Source of the DNA: Bacteroidota bacterium
Lineage (GTDB): Bacteria; Bacteroidota; Bacteroidia; Chitinophagales; Chitinophagaceae
Reading direction: 5' to 3'
DNA: 64,000 nucleotides
Assembly (NCBI GenBank): GCA_016868815.1
Contig: VGFQ01000011.1
Coordinates: 18,440-82,439 of the forward strand
In this document: positions 27,526 through 37,397 of the stretch, one piece after another
Numbering within the stretch: position 1 is the stretch's first letter
How the letters are laid out: every line of letters begins with the position of its first letter
Translations under genes and position numbers: made by a program
The notes under the pieces: generated by a model
The model's input: only the letters and a program-made list of their open reading frames with translations
Database searches by the model: none
Told to the model about the DNA's origin: nothing

Positions 27526-29580
27526 TCAGTTGAATCGGATGTCATCGAAGTACCAGGTGAAGTTCGAGGTGCCGTCGCCCACGGTGCCGAGGTCGAAGAT
27601 GAGTACGACCTTGTGATAGCTGTTGGCCGTATTAATGGCACTGAAGTCGAAACTCAGATCCTCCCACTGGTTGGCCACAGTCGTGGTCACCTCTTTCTCG
27701 AAGGAGATGCCGCCGTTGGTCGCGTTCTCGACTTTCAGCAGCAGCTTGGCGCCCACGCGGGGAGAGTAGACTTTCACCCTCATCGTTTTGTTGGAGGGGA
27801 ATGCGATGGCAGAGGGAAGATCGATGAAGCTGCCGCCCCATATCTGACCACCCGGGCCCTTTACCATCTTGCCTACCTTGTTGGATGTGTTGATGCCGGT
27901 CTTGAAGGGATTGTTGACCACGGAGGCATTGCCGCCGTCGAAGTTGAACCAGTTATAGGTCAACGTCGATGATTCGAAGTCGAGCGGTATCTGCAGTACA
28001 TCGGCGGGTTTGACTTCCTGGCGGATGTCGTCGAAGTACCAGGTATAGTTTGCTGACCCGTTGCCGGCCGTACCAAGGTCAAAGATCAATACGACCTTCT
28101 GGTAGCTCTCGGCGGTGTTGATGGCGGAGAAGTCGAAGCTCAGGTCCTCCCATTGGTTCGCCACCGTCGTCGTGGCCTCTTTCTCGAAGAAGATGCCGCC
28201 GTTGGTCTGGTTCTCGACCTTCAACAGCAGCTTGGCACCCACGCGGGGAGAGTAGACCTTCACTTTCATGAGTTTCTTGGAGGAGAAGTCGATCGGGCGG
28301 ACGAGGCTGATGAAGGATCCGGCCCAGACTTCGGGTGCACCCTTGACCATGCGGCCCACTTTCGAAGATGTGTTGATGCCGCCGCTGGAGGGGTTGTTCT
28401 CCACGCTGGACACGCCCCCGCCGAAATTTACGAAGTCATATGCCAGGCCTGATGACTCGAAAGTCAGCGGCAGCACAAGCTCGTCGATGGTGTTGGTCTG
28501 GCGGAGATCGTCGAATAGAAAGGTGAAGTTCGGGCCGCCGGCGCCCATGGTACCCAGTTCGAAGATCAGCACGACGTTGTTGTAGGAATTGGCCGCATTG
28601 ATGGTGCGGAAGTCAAAGACGAGGTCCTCCCACTGATTGGCAACGGTAGTGGTAACTTCCTTTTCGAAGTTGATCCCGCCGTTGGCCGAGTTCTCAACTT
28701 TGAGCAGAACCTTGGCTCCCACACGGGGTGAGAAAACCTTCATGCGCAAGACTTTGTTGACGGAGAAGTCGATCGGGCTACTCAGGGTGATCAGACTGCC
28801 GCCCCATACCTGACCGGCGCTCTTCACCATGCGTCCAACCTTGGCAGAGGCGTTGATGCCACCCGGGCTAGGATTGTTGACGACCGTTGTGCTGCCACCG
28901 TCGAAATTTATCCAGTTGTAGGTCTGCCCGGCCGTCTCGAAGTCGAGCGGCAACAAAAGGGGCAGGCTGATGGTGATCTGCTTCGTCACGGTCGTGGTGG
29001 CCGCACCGCCGCTGTAAGCCGTCACTTTTATGGTGTATGTTCCGGGCTTCGCATAGGTGTAGGTGACGTTTTCACCCTCCAGGAACGACCTGGGCACCTC
29101 GTTGGGATCCTCGCCCCACCAGATGCGGAACATCGTCTCGTAACTGGCCTTGGCCGTGACGTTGTACTTGAAAGCGCTGGAAGGGTCCACGGTAGCGGTC
29201 ACCTCCATGTTCTCGGGTGCCCGGAAGGAGACCGTGAGTTTCTGGATGGCCTCGGTTGTCTTGCCATTCACCTGGACACCCACGACCTTGACGTCGTAGT
29301 TTCCTTCGGCATACTTTCTTTTCACGTTTCCGCCCGACTCGACCTTGGCGGGAGCCGTCGTTCCGTCGCCGAAGTATACATTGTAATAGGCGATGCCCTC
29401 ACCGTTCGGATAGATGGTGACCATGCCCGAGTTATCCTGTGTGATGTCGAACATCGCGGTAAGCTTGGCAGGTGCGGCTCCAGCTTCTGCGAAGGCGGTA
29501 TCCTCGTATGAGACCTTCTGACAGCCTCCCATGAGTATGAGGGGAAGCATCAGGGCTGGGAGGTATTTTCTTATATTCAT
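27526..29580 (-). CDS. Large surface glycan-binding lipoprotein with PKD domains and three tandem carbohydrate-binding-like repeats
   Basis: The 684-residue lipoprotein (LPLILMGGC lipobox) starts with two PKD/Ig-like domains (about 35-120 and 125-205), each with a GDGT or WWGEDP strand motif. It then carries three tandem jelly-roll-like repeats of about 160 residues. Each repeat contains LPLDFE or LPLTFES, NFDGG/NFGGG, a KVGRMVKG-type segment, VYSPRVGAKLLLKVEN, VANQWEDLSFDF and FDDIR. The fold and placement suggest three copies of a carbohydrate-binding module that hold polymer for SusCD and GH16. It is cotranscribed with SusD, 24 bp away. Confidence 0.82.
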   Translation of the reverse strand: MNIRKYLPALMLPLILMGGCQKVSYEDTAFAEAGAAPAKLTAMFDITQDNSGMVTIYPNGEGIAYYNVYFGDGTTAPAKVESGGNVKRKYAEGNYDVKVVGVQVNGKTTEAIQKLTVSFRAPENMEVTATVDPSSAFKYNVTAKASYETMFRIWWGEDPNEVPRSFLEGENVTYTYAKPGTYTIKVTAYSGGAATTTVTKQITISLPLLLPLDFETAGQTYNWINFDGGSTTVVNNPSPGGINASAKVGRMVKSAGQVWGGSLITLSSPIDFSVNKVLRMKVFSPRVGAKVLLKVENSANGGINFEKEVTTTVANQWEDLVFDFRTINAANSYNNVVLIFELGTMGAGGPNFTFLFDDLRQTNTIDELVLPLTFESSGLAYDFVNFGGGVSSVENNPSSGGINTSSKVGRMVKGAPEVWAGSFISLVRPIDFSSKKLMKVKVYSPRVGAKLLLKVENQTNGGIFFEKEATTTVANQWEDLSFDFSAINTAESYQKVVLIFDLGTAGNGSANYTWYFDDIRQEVKPADVLQIPLDFESSTLTYNWFNFDGGNASVVNNPFKTGINTSNKVGKMVKGPGGQIWGGSFIDLPSAIAFPSNKTMRVKVYSPRVGAKLLLKVENATNGGISFEKEVTTTVANQWEDLSFDFSAINTANSYHKVVLIFDLGTVGDGTSNFTWYFDDIRFN
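27536..28960 (-). repeat. Three tandem ~480-bp coding repeats in the surface binding protein
   Basis: The repeat units begin (on the + strand) near 27536, 28022 and 28502, about 480-486 bp apart. They are highly similar in DNA as well as protein; for example, the segment encoding SPRVGAKLLLKVEN recurs almost unchanged. Units one and two (counted from the C-terminus) are the closest pair, which suggests recent duplication or gene conversion. Confidence 0.85.
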
Positions 29581-29604
29581 TTGTTTCGGTTTAGCGGTTC
29601 GCGA

Positions 29605-31086
29605 TCAATACCCGGGATTCTGGTTGAGGCCGGAGATGTCTACCTCCTGCTGTGGGATGGGGAATACCTCGTTGCGACCGACCTTGAAGCCGGTGATCTT
29701 GGCGGCTGCCTGGCCTGTCCGGACCAGGTCAAAGAACCGATCACCCTCCATGGCAAGTTCCAGCCTACGCTCATCCCAGATGGCCTGGCGAAGGGCGGCA
29801 CCCGTTGCCGTGACATTATGCAGATTGTCGCCGAAGGCACGCTGACGGACGCGGTTGAGATAGCCTTGTGCCTTGGCATCGTTCGGCGATGCCGCGCGGT
29901 TGAAGGCTTCTGCTGCCATCAACAAAACGTCGGCATAGCGGATGGTGCGGTAGTTGTTCAGCCAGTTGAGCTCGATCTGACCCGAGGTCTCTCCCTTGCG
30001 CGGATGGTACTTGTGGTTGTACAGCCCGGTGTTGCGATAGGGTGCCACGAGATAGGTGATGTTCATGGCGGGGTTGGCGTTCTTATAGGCCTCGATGTTG
30101 AGGATTGTCGCATCCTTGCGCGTATCACCGGCTGCATAGGAGGCGGCCAACTCCTTGGTGGGGAGGTTGATGCTCCAGCCGGAGGCGTAGGGACTGGTGC
30201 CGCCGAGGTTGCGCACCCCGCACATCTGTACGGCAAGGTTACCCTGTCCACGGCCTGGGTTCGACCAGTCGTAGAAGGGACTCACATTGGAGTACTGGAT
30301 CTCGAAGACCGACTCGGGACCGTTCTCGCCTGCCTGCAAAAAGAGGTCGCCGAACTTCGTTACCAACGAGAAGGGACCGTTCACCACGTTCTCGAGCATC
30401 GCGGCGGCCGCGTCGAACTTGTTCTGATACAGCAGCGCCTTCCCGAGCAGGGCCTGGGCCGCCGGGCGCGTGATACGACCCTTCTGCACGTTCACGACAG
30501 GCAGCATGCGAATGGCTTCGGTGAGATCCGCTTCGATCTGCTTGTAGACGTCTGCCTTGGGGGCGCGCTGGAACTTGCGGGAGTCGCTTGCCGTCAGGCG
30601 CTTCTCCGTGAACAGGGGGACATCGCCGAACATGCGTATCAGCTCGAAGTAATAGTATGCCCTGAGGAAGTAGACCTCTCCATACAGGGCGTCCTTGCCT
30701 GCGAAGTCAAGCCTCACCTTGTTTTCATGCAGGTAGTTGGCGCGGTTGATGCCTTCGTAGCAAGACCTCCACGCTTCTGTCAGGTAGAAGTTGACAGGGT
30801 TGACCTGATAGTCGTCTATCTGCTGAAGGCCGATCACATCGGTGGCATTCTCACCGCCGGTGACGGAGTTGTCGGAGGCAACGTCTCCGATGACGGGATT
30901 GGCATAGAGCCACTGCAGAGGGCTGTAGGTACCGATGGCCATCTTCCGGTAGTCGTCGGGGGTCTTGAGGTAGTCTTCGGAAGTGATCTGGAAGTCCTCA
31001 TGCGGATCGTAGTCCACAAACTTGCTGCAGCCCGTCGCGACGAAGAGGATCGAAGCCAGCAGGAGTGCGTATATTCTTTTTTCCAT
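29605..31086 (-). CDS. SusD/RagB family outer-membrane glycan-binding lipoprotein
   Basis: SusD-like proteins form the hinged lid on a SusC transporter and bind oligosaccharide at the surface. The product of about 493 residues starts MEKRIYALLLASILFVATGC (lipobox). Family segments are DYDPHEDFQITSEDYLKTPDDY and YEGINRANYLHEN, then GEVYFLRAYYYFELIRMFGDVPLF (the TPR helix marker). The C-terminal DERRLELAMEGDRFFDLVRTG is diagnostic. I choose the ATG at 31084-31086 to match the signal peptide. SusC lies 19 bp upstream. Confidence 0.96.
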   Translation of the reverse strand: MEKRIYALLLASILFVATGCSKFVDYDPHEDFQITSEDYLKTPDDYRKMAIGTYSPLQWLYANPVIGDVASDNSVTGGENATDVIGLQQIDDYQVNPVNFYLTEAWRSCYEGINRANYLHENKVRLDFAGKDALYGEVYFLRAYYYFELIRMFGDVPLFTEKRLTASDSRKFQRAPKADVYKQIEADLTEAIRMLPVVNVQKGRITRPAAQALLGKALLYQNKFDAAAAMLENVVNGPFSLVTKFGDLFLQAGENGPESVFEIQYSNVSPFYDWSNPGRGQGNLAVQMCGVRNLGGTSPYASGWSINLPTKELAASYAAGDTRKDATILNIEAYKNANPAMNITYLVAPYRNTGLYNHKYHPRKGETSGQIELNWLNNYRTIRYADVLLMAAEAFNRAASPNDAKAQGYLNRVRQRAFGDNLHNVTATGAALRQAIWDERRLELAMEGDRFFDLVRTGQAAAKITGFKVGRNEVFPIPQQEVDISGLNQNPGY

Positions 31087-31105
31087 GTGATACTTTGAAA
31101 AGGTT

Positions 31106-34100
31106 TCAGAATTTGAGGTCAAGGCCGACGGCATAGGAACGGGCCTGGGGATAGGCCCCCCTGTCGAGGCCCGTATCGAAGATGCCGCCTGAGATCTCGG
31201 GATCGAAGCCAGTATACTGTGTCAGCGTGATGAGGTTGCGTGCCTGCACATAGAGCCGAAGCCGGCCGATGCCGAGGCGTGAGAGGCCCTGTGACGGCAA
31301 GGTATACCCCAGTTGCAGGTTCTTCCATTTAATGAAAGAGCCGTCCTCCACATAGCGGTCGGATGCGCGGGTGTTATTGTTGGCATCTATGAACGTGTAG
31401 CGGGGCGTATTGGCGTCGTTGGTGCTGCCCACGCCCGTCCAGCGGCCCAACACGCTGCGAAACTTGTTGGTCATGGCGAGATTGCGCTCATAGGCGCGAT
31501 ACACGTCATTCCCGACAGAGGCATAGAGGAAGGAACTCAGATCGAAACCGCGGTACTCGATGCTGAGCGACCAGCCCATTGTGAAGTCGGGGAACGGATT
31601 GCCGATCTGCGTGCGGTCGTCCGAATTGATGACACCATCGCCGTTGACATCGACAAAGCGGATGTCTCCCGGCTGCGCACCCGGCTGGGCCGCATGCTTG
31701 GCGATGTCGGCGGCATTCTGAAACAGTCCATCCGTCTTATATCCGAAAAAATATCCGGGTGCAAATCCTTTCTCGAAGCGGGTCACACTCTGCGAGGGGA
31801 TGCCGTAGCCGCCACCGTTGATCAAACCGTTGTTGGTCTCGGTGACGAGGTTGTCGGCATGGGTGTAGGTGAGGTTCGTAGAGATGCGGAAGTCTTTGCC
31901 GAACTTGTCGGTGTAGCCGAGCGTCACCTCATAGCCGGTCGTCCGGGTGGTGCCGATGTTGGCCACCGGCAAGGCGGCCGTGCCGAGGTAGAGGGAGAGG
32001 GTCGGGGTGAAGAGCAGTCCGCTGATATCGCGACGGAAATAGTCGGCCGAGAGGCTCAGCTTGTCTTTCGCAAACCGAAGGTCGAGGCCTCCATTGAGTT
32101 GGGCCTGCTTTTCCCATTTCAGGTCGTCGTTCCGGAAGGAGGCAATGGTAGCGCCTACGGAGGTAGGTTCGTTACCAAAGGTATAGCCAGCGTTCTGGCC
32201 CACGTTGTACGCGTACAGCAGCGTCGAGATCCGCTGATATTGTGGGTTCACGTTCTCATTGCCCGTGACGCCCCAGCTGCCGCGCAGCTTGAGGAGGTCG
32301 ATGCCCTTGGCCTTAAAGAACTGCTCGTTGGAGACGACCCATCCGAGGGAGCCGGAGAAGAAGTCGGCGAACTTGTTGTTGGCCCCGAAGGCGTACGAAC
32401 CATCCCGGCGCAGCGTCGCGGATGCCAGGTAGCGACCGTCATGGTCGTAGTCGGCGCGACCGAAGTAGGAGAGGTTCCTGCGCTCATATTGGTAGGAGCC
32501 CACGTCGAGACCATTGGTGGTTGCGATGCCCGTGGCGGATGAAATGTCAGCGAAGGCCCATGAGTTGAAGGGCACATCCTGACGCGAGCCGCTGAGGTTG
32601 CTGCCCGTGACCTTGGCCATGGAGAACCCGGCGACCAGGTCGAGGGCCCCCTTGCCCCCCACGGTCTTGTGGTAGCCGGCGAAATTCTCGAAGGTGTAAT
32701 TGAAATACTGAGTGCGGTACTCGTATACGTTGTTGTGCGCTCCCGGCCGGGGTGTGCCGTCGGCATAGAGGGTGGAGTTGATATGGGCGGCGCCGTAGTA
32801 GGACAGCGGCGTGAAGGCCTTGCCTGAGACATCGGCATTCGTGTATCCGAACCGGGAGGTGAGCTTCAAGTCCTTCATTGGTTCATATTGCAACTCAAGC
32901 TTCCCGTACAATTTGTTCGTGAGCCCCTGGTTGTAGCTGTCCTGCAGCTGAGTGAGGGGGTTCACGATCTCCGAGAGGATGCGGGGGCTCGTGCTGTAGG
33001 CGCCATAAGTACCCGGAAAGTTATTGAGTACCGGTACGGTGGGGTCGAAGTTCAGGGCATTGGATATGACTGAGTTGATAGCGTTCTCCGGAATACCCGA
33101 GTTGCGGATGTTGGTATAGGTGGTATTGGATGTGAACTTCAGCTTCGATGTCAGATCGAACACCAGGTTGGCGGTGCCATTGAGGCGATTGAAGTACGAT
33201 TTGTCACCACCTCCGACGATGCCTTCCTGTGTCAGGTAGCCGCCGGACAAGAAATAGGAAACACGGTCGCTGCCACCTCGGGCGGACACGGTATGGGTCT
33301 GCATCGGGGATCGCTTGAAGATCTGGCTCTGCCAGTCGGTCCCGACACCCAGTGCGGCGATGTTCTCGAAGGCGAGCTTCCCGCCCGAGACCATGCTGCC
33401 CTCGTTGAGGATGGAAGCGTATTCGGTCGCATTTAGCACGCCGACCTGGTTGAGTACTTCCTGCATGGCGTAGTTGCCACTATAGCTGAACTCCGTCTTC
33501 TGATTCCGCCGTCCGCTCTTGGTGGTCACCACGATGACCCCGTTGCCGCCCTTGACACCGTAGATCGCAGTAGCCGCGGCATCCTTCAGAACATTCATTG
33601 ATTCAATGTCGGCGGGGTTGATGCTGTTCAGATCGTCGAGGGTCTGGATAGATCCGTCCACTACCACTACGGGATCCGTGCCCGTGTAGGAGGGAATGCC
33701 CCGGATGAGCACCGTCGGCTTGACGCCGGGAGAGCCGGTCGACACCACCGTCACACCCGCTGCCCGGCCTTGCAGGGCGTCTTCGGCCCTGACCGGCTTC
33801 AGCTTCTCGATCTCGGCGCCCTTCACCGTAGAGATGGCCCCCGAGACACGGGTGAAGCGCTGTACGCCATATCCTACGACCACTACATCTTCTAGGATCG
33901 TGGCCGAGGGCTGTAGGACGAAGTGTAGGGTCTCCTGGGCGACTGGCAGCTGTGCCGACTCGTAGCCAACCGATGTCGCTGCCAGAAAACGATCCTCTGG
34001 ACCTACAGTGATCGTAAACCTTCCAGACGCATCGGTCGATGTGCCTGTACGGCCTCCGACCACACGTACAGAGGCCTCGCCCAGCGGCTTTCCAGATGGG

Positions 34101-34201
34101 TCCGATACGGTCCCGGCTACCTGCCGCAGTTGAGCCTGCGCCGACAGGATACCGAACAACAGGACCAACAGGACCTGCCCTCGATAGATAGGTATTCTCA
34201 T
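31106..34201 (-). CDS. SusC/RagA family TonB-linked outer-membrane transporter
   Basis: This is an outer-membrane TonB-dependent importer of glycan fragments, about 1031 residues. A signal peptide ends near ILSAQAQ. A carboxypeptidase-like CNA-B domain follows (VAGTVSDPSGKPLGEASVRV), then the plug with VVVVGYGVQ, the SusC signature ALQGRAAGVTVVSTGSPG and DGSIQTLDDLNSINPADIESMNVLKDAAATAIYG. The rest is the 22-strand barrel ending YAVGLDLKF. The ATG at 34199-34201 (MRIPIYRGQVLLVLL) fits the signal peptide. It is the first gene of the locus, divergent from its likely regulator. Confidence 0.96.
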   Translation of the reverse strand: MRIPIYRGQVLLVLLFGILSAQAQLRQVAGTVSDPSGKPLGEASVRVVGGRTGTSTDASGRFTITVGPEDRFLAATSVGYESAQLPVAQETLHFVLQPSATILEDVVVVGYGVQRFTRVSGAISTVKGAEIEKLKPVRAEDALQGRAAGVTVVSTGSPGVKPTVLIRGIPSYTGTDPVVVVDGSIQTLDDLNSINPADIESMNVLKDAAATAIYGVKGGNGVIVVTTKSGRRNQKTEFSYSGNYAMQEVLNQVGVLNATEYASILNEGSMVSGGKLAFENIAALGVGTDWQSQIFKRSPMQTHTVSARGGSDRVSYFLSGGYLTQEGIVGGGDKSYFNRLNGTANLVFDLTSKLKFTSNTTYTNIRNSGIPENAINSVISNALNFDPTVPVLNNFPGTYGAYSTSPRILSEIVNPLTQLQDSYNQGLTNKLYGKLELQYEPMKDLKLTSRFGYTNADVSGKAFTPLSYYGAAHINSTLYADGTPRPGAHNNVYEYRTQYFNYTFENFAGYHKTVGGKGALDLVAGFSMAKVTGSNLSGSRQDVPFNSWAFADISSATGIATTNGLDVGSYQYERRNLSYFGRADYDHDGRYLASATLRRDGSYAFGANNKFADFFSGSLGWVVSNEQFFKAKGIDLLKLRGSWGVTGNENVNPQYQRISTLLYAYNVGQNAGYTFGNEPTSVGATIASFRNDDLKWEKQAQLNGGLDLRFAKDKLSLSADYFRRDISGLLFTPTLSLYLGTAALPVANIGTTRTTGYEVTLGYTDKFGKDFRISTNLTYTHADNLVTETNNGLINGGGYGIPSQSVTRFEKGFAPGYFFGYKTDGLFQNAADIAKHAAQPGAQPGDIRFVDVNGDGVINSDDRTQIGNPFPDFTMGWSLSIEYRGFDLSSFLYASVGNDVYRAYERNLAMTNKFRSVLGRWTGVGSTNDANTPRYTFIDANNNTRASDRYVEDGSFIKWKNLQLGYTLPSQGLSRLGIGRLRLYVQARNLITLTQYTGFDPEISGGIFDTGLDRGAYPQARSYAVGLDLKF

Positions 34202-34262
34202 ATGGCAATTGATTTGATTATAACCACTGATTGACAATTGCAATATTAAATGGTATGGGCAA

Positions 34263-34290
34263 TCATGATGTGGAAAGAACTACATCATGA
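34263..34290. promoter_or_regulatory. Inverted repeat in the susC-regulator promoter region
   Basis: The 174-bp AT-rich region between susC and the divergent regulator holds a perfect 9-bp inverted repeat. TCATGATGT at 34263-34271 pairs with ACATCATGA at 34282-34290, with a 10-bp spacer. CTACATCA recurs at 34291-34298 and an ACATC-ACATCA pair lies near 34338-34353. It is a good candidate binding site for the LuxR-type regulator, but binding is inferred. Confidence 0.5.
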
Positions 34291-34375
34291 CTACATCAAT
34301 ATGGTAATATAGATTGATTTTCAATATATTTTTATTACATCCATAATACATCATATCCCAGACCACCCTACCTTT

Positions 34376-37342
34376 ATGGAGATTTTCGACATGGGGCCAA
34401 CGATGTCATACCACCGTCTTTCGTTGAATGGAAACATCCTTTGGGGGGGGCTTTTGCTGTTGGTGGTGGCTTCACTGACCCCCTTTCTGGTGAAGGGGCA
34501 AAACACGATCGGCATCCCCCGGATTGCCAATTTCAGCAAGGAGACCTATCGGGGAGGGACGCAGGTGTGGGATATCGGCCAGGATGCGTCGGGGAGGATG
34601 TATTTCGCAAACGCCGAGGGGCTGCTGACCTTCGACGGCGGATATTGGAAGCTGTATCCCCTCCCGAATCGGACGAACATGCGGTCACTGGCTATTGGCT
34701 TAGAGGGAAAGATCTATGTCGGCGGACAAGGGGAGCTGGGCTTCTTCAAAGCCGATGGCGCCGGAAGGCTTCAATATACTTCACTCCTTACCTTGCTCCC
34801 TGCCGCTGATCGGAGCTTTGCCGACATCTGGGATATCGAGTTGATGGGAGAATCCGTCTTTTTCAGAGTTTCCGACAGGGTTATACTGGAGTATCGCGAC
34901 GGGGGTTTCACCAGCTACCCCGCTGCTACCGCCTGGCTGCACTTACAAATGGCGGGCGGAAGGCTCTTCGCACAAGACCGAGACAGGGGATTACTTGTCC
35001 TCAAACGGCAGCGCTGGGTCCCGCTGACGCAGGCAAGTCTCCTGCACAACCGAGTCGTGGCGGGCATCTTGTCTAAGGAGGATGAGGCTCCGCTCCTCAT
35101 CACGACCGACGCCAAAGCTAGCCAGATCCGGAACGACAGCCTCCTTCCAGCCCCCGAATGGAAGGGGCAGGCAGCAGGAGATCGCATCTTCCGTGCTTTC
35201 ACTATAGGAAGGGACGCCATTGCTTTCGCCACCGTATCCAAGGGCTGCATCATTACTGACAGGAATGGGAGATTCATCCAGCATATCTCCCGGGCGGAAG
35301 GGCTTCAAGACAACAACGTAATCAGTATCTTCCCAGACAGAGAAGGCAACCTCTGGACAGGACTCAACAACGGCATCAGCTGTATTGCCTACGCTGCTGC
35401 CATCAAATATATCACGCCAGACCTTGGAAACGAGCTATCCGGCTACTCGGCACGGATCATCGACCACCACCTCTATGTGGGCACTTCCGACGGTGTGTAC
35501 CAAGCCCTACTGGAGAATGAACGCCCGGAGCTCTCCTTCTCCAGGTCCGCCTTCCGGAAGGTTGGACAGACGGATGGCCAGACCTGGCGGATCGACGAAC
35601 TGAACGGCGCTCTGCTCATCGCGCACACCTTCGGCATCTTCAGCCTGACACCAGGACAAGAGACCGCAAGCCGCATCAGCAGCGATGCCGGTTGGATCTT
35701 CGTACCGACAAGCCCCGTAAGTCCGTCGCCAGACATCCTCGCCGGCACCTATTCCGGACTCAAGCAAATCGGATACGACGGCCAGCGATTTACAGACAGA
35801 GGAAACCTTAAGGGGACATATGAATCTCTTCGATTCCTCATCCAGGACAACAATGGCATCTTATGGGCATCCCATCCCTACCGGGGCATCTACAGGATAA
35901 GACCCGACCTGAACCATGGCAGCTACGCAGCTGAGCTGATGACAGAAACCAGAGGGCTTCCTTCGGCCCTCGGCAACCATGTCTACAAGGTTCGCAACAG
36001 ACCTGTATTCGGGACTCAACAAGGTGTCTATGAATTCGAATCGAGTACAGAACGGTTCCGCAGATCGGCATTCTTCGACAGCCTGCTGGGCACCCGCGAA
36101 GTGCGTTACCTGCAAGAGGATGAGAAGGGCCGTATCTGGTTCTGTTCAGGGAAAAGGATCGGCATCATCTACCCCGAAGCAACCACTCGACGATTGCAGG
36201 TTCGGATGGTGCCCGAACTGGACGGAAAGATCCTCTCCGGCTTTGAGAACGTATACCCATACGATGACCGGAACGTATTGATCGCCTCAGAGAAAGGCAT
36301 GGTACACTTGGACCTGCAGAAATACCTGCAGGGTGGTCGTAGGCCAACACCCATCCTGAGTAGGGCAGTAGCCTTGGGGCCGCAGGACAGCATCCTCTAT
36401 GATGGGCATGCGCCTACTCCAGGCACAGATGAGGCAGCCGCCGAAAAAACCTTACTCCCCTCCAATTTCGACGCCTTCCACTTCGAATACGCCTCCCCCA
36501 CCTACGAGGCGTCAGAGACCGTTGAATACAGTTACCTGCTGGAAGGATACGACCCCGATTGGAGCGAATGGTCTACACGTCATCAAAAAGATTACACGAA
36601 CCTGTCCGCAGGCGAGTACCTGTTCCGAGTACGGACACGCGATGACACCGGGCATACGCCCGAAGCGCAAGGATTCGCATTCACCATACGACCACCCTGG
36701 TATATCGGATTCTGGGCCAGGATTGCATATTGTATAGGTGGACTGCTAGCTGCATACGGGCTGCATCGCTATCAGCGAATGCGACTTGAGAGACAACGCA
36801 GGCGCTTCGAAGAAGAACAGCGGCGGATGCTGGTACCCCACCAGTTGGAAATCGAAAAAAACGAGAAAGAAATCATTCGGCTGCAGAATGAAAGACTGGG
36901 ACAGGAAATCATGCTGAAAAACCGAGAACTGGCAGACACTTCCATGCACCTAGTGGAGCGCAACGAGGCCCTTGCCAAGGTCAAAGACTCCCTGCAGAGA
37001 CTATACCGACACAAACAGGACGACCACGACATCAAAAGGACCCTGCAGCTGATCGGCGAAATCGAACGCAACGACGACAGCTGGAACCGCTTCACAAGCC
37101 ACTTCGACGAGATCAATGGCAACTTCATGCGGAACCTACGGCTAGCCCACCCCAAACTCACGGTCACCGACCTCAAACTCTGTACCTATCTGGAACTCAA
37201 CCTCTCTTCCAAAGAGATCGCGCAGCTTGCCAACATTTCTGTTAGAGGCGTCGAAATCTCTCGCTATCGGCTTCGCAAGAAACTCGGACTAGACACCGAT
37301 AAATCTCTACCCGAATTCCTTGAACGCTTCAAGCAGACCTAG
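34376..37342 (+). CDS. Membrane-spanning regulator: two-component-type beta-propeller sensor, Y_Y_Y domain, coiled coil and LuxR-type HTH
   Basis: This 988-residue regulator links a periplasmic sensor directly to DNA binding. After a signal anchor (ILWGGLLLLVVASLTPFLV) come propeller repeats (GNLWTGLNNGISCI, GILWASHPYRGIYRI). A Y_Y_Y domain lies near 710-765 (YSYLLEGYDPDWSEWS and GEYLFRVRTRDD). One membrane span follows near 780-800, then a charged coiled coil (about 800-900). The C-terminal HTH contains LTVTDLKLCTYLELNLSSKEIAQLANIS and VEISRYRLRKKLGL. No kinase or receiver domain is present. It probably senses breakdown products and activates the divergent susC operon. Confidence 0.88.
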   Translation: MEIFDMGPTMSYHRLSLNGNILWGGLLLLVVASLTPFLVKGQNTIGIPRIANFSKETYRGGTQVWDIGQDASGRMYFANAEGLLTFDGGYWKLYPLPNRTNMRSLAIGLEGKIYVGGQGELGFFKADGAGRLQYTSLLTLLPAADRSFADIWDIELMGESVFFRVSDRVILEYRDGGFTSYPAATAWLHLQMAGGRLFAQDRDRGLLVLKRQRWVPLTQASLLHNRVVAGILSKEDEAPLLITTDAKASQIRNDSLLPAPEWKGQAAGDRIFRAFTIGRDAIAFATVSKGCIITDRNGRFIQHISRAEGLQDNNVISIFPDREGNLWTGLNNGISCIAYAAAIKYITPDLGNELSGYSARIIDHHLYVGTSDGVYQALLENERPELSFSRSAFRKVGQTDGQTWRIDELNGALLIAHTFGIFSLTPGQETASRISSDAGWIFVPTSPVSPSPDILAGTYSGLKQIGYDGQRFTDRGNLKGTYESLRFLIQDNNGILWASHPYRGIYRIRPDLNHGSYAAELMTETRGLPSALGNHVYKVRNRPVFGTQQGVYEFESSTERFRRSAFFDSLLGTREVRYLQEDEKGRIWFCSGKRIGIIYPEATTRRLQVRMVPELDGKILSGFENVYPYDDRNVLIASEKGMVHLDLQKYLQGGRRPTPILSRAVALGPQDSILYDGHAPTPGTDEAAAEKTLLPSNFDAFHFEYASPTYEASETVEYSYLLEGYDPDWSEWSTRHQKDYTNLSAGEYLFRVRTRDDTGHTPEAQGFAFTIRPPWYIGFWARIAYCIGGLLAAYGLHRYQRMRLERQRRRFEEEQRRMLVPHQLEIEKNEKEIIRLQNERLGQEIMLKNRELADTSMHLVERNEALAKVKDSLQRLYRHKQDDHDIKRTLQLIGEIERNDDSWNRFTSHFDEINGNFMRNLRLAHPKLTVTDLKLCTYLELNLSSKEIAQLANISVRGVEISRYRLRKKLGLDTDKSLPEFLERFKQT

Positions 37343-37397
37343 CCATTCAAGGCGGCCAGAAAACTGGAAGCAAATACCTCAAGTTCATTCAGGATCT

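Noticed and set aside
26665..27972. Long rightward open frame (435 codons) opposite the PKD lipoprotein genes
   Set aside because: It lies antisense to two well-supported lipoprotein genes, has no recognisable motif and is a normal side effect of high GC content.
29581..31098. Long rightward open frame (505 codons) opposite susD
   Set aside because: The susD frame has clear family motifs along its whole length; the antisense frame has none.
31313..32542. Rightward open frame of 409 codons opposite susC
   Set aside because: Antisense to the conserved SusC barrel, with low-complexity Val/Gly/Ala-rich translation and no domain.
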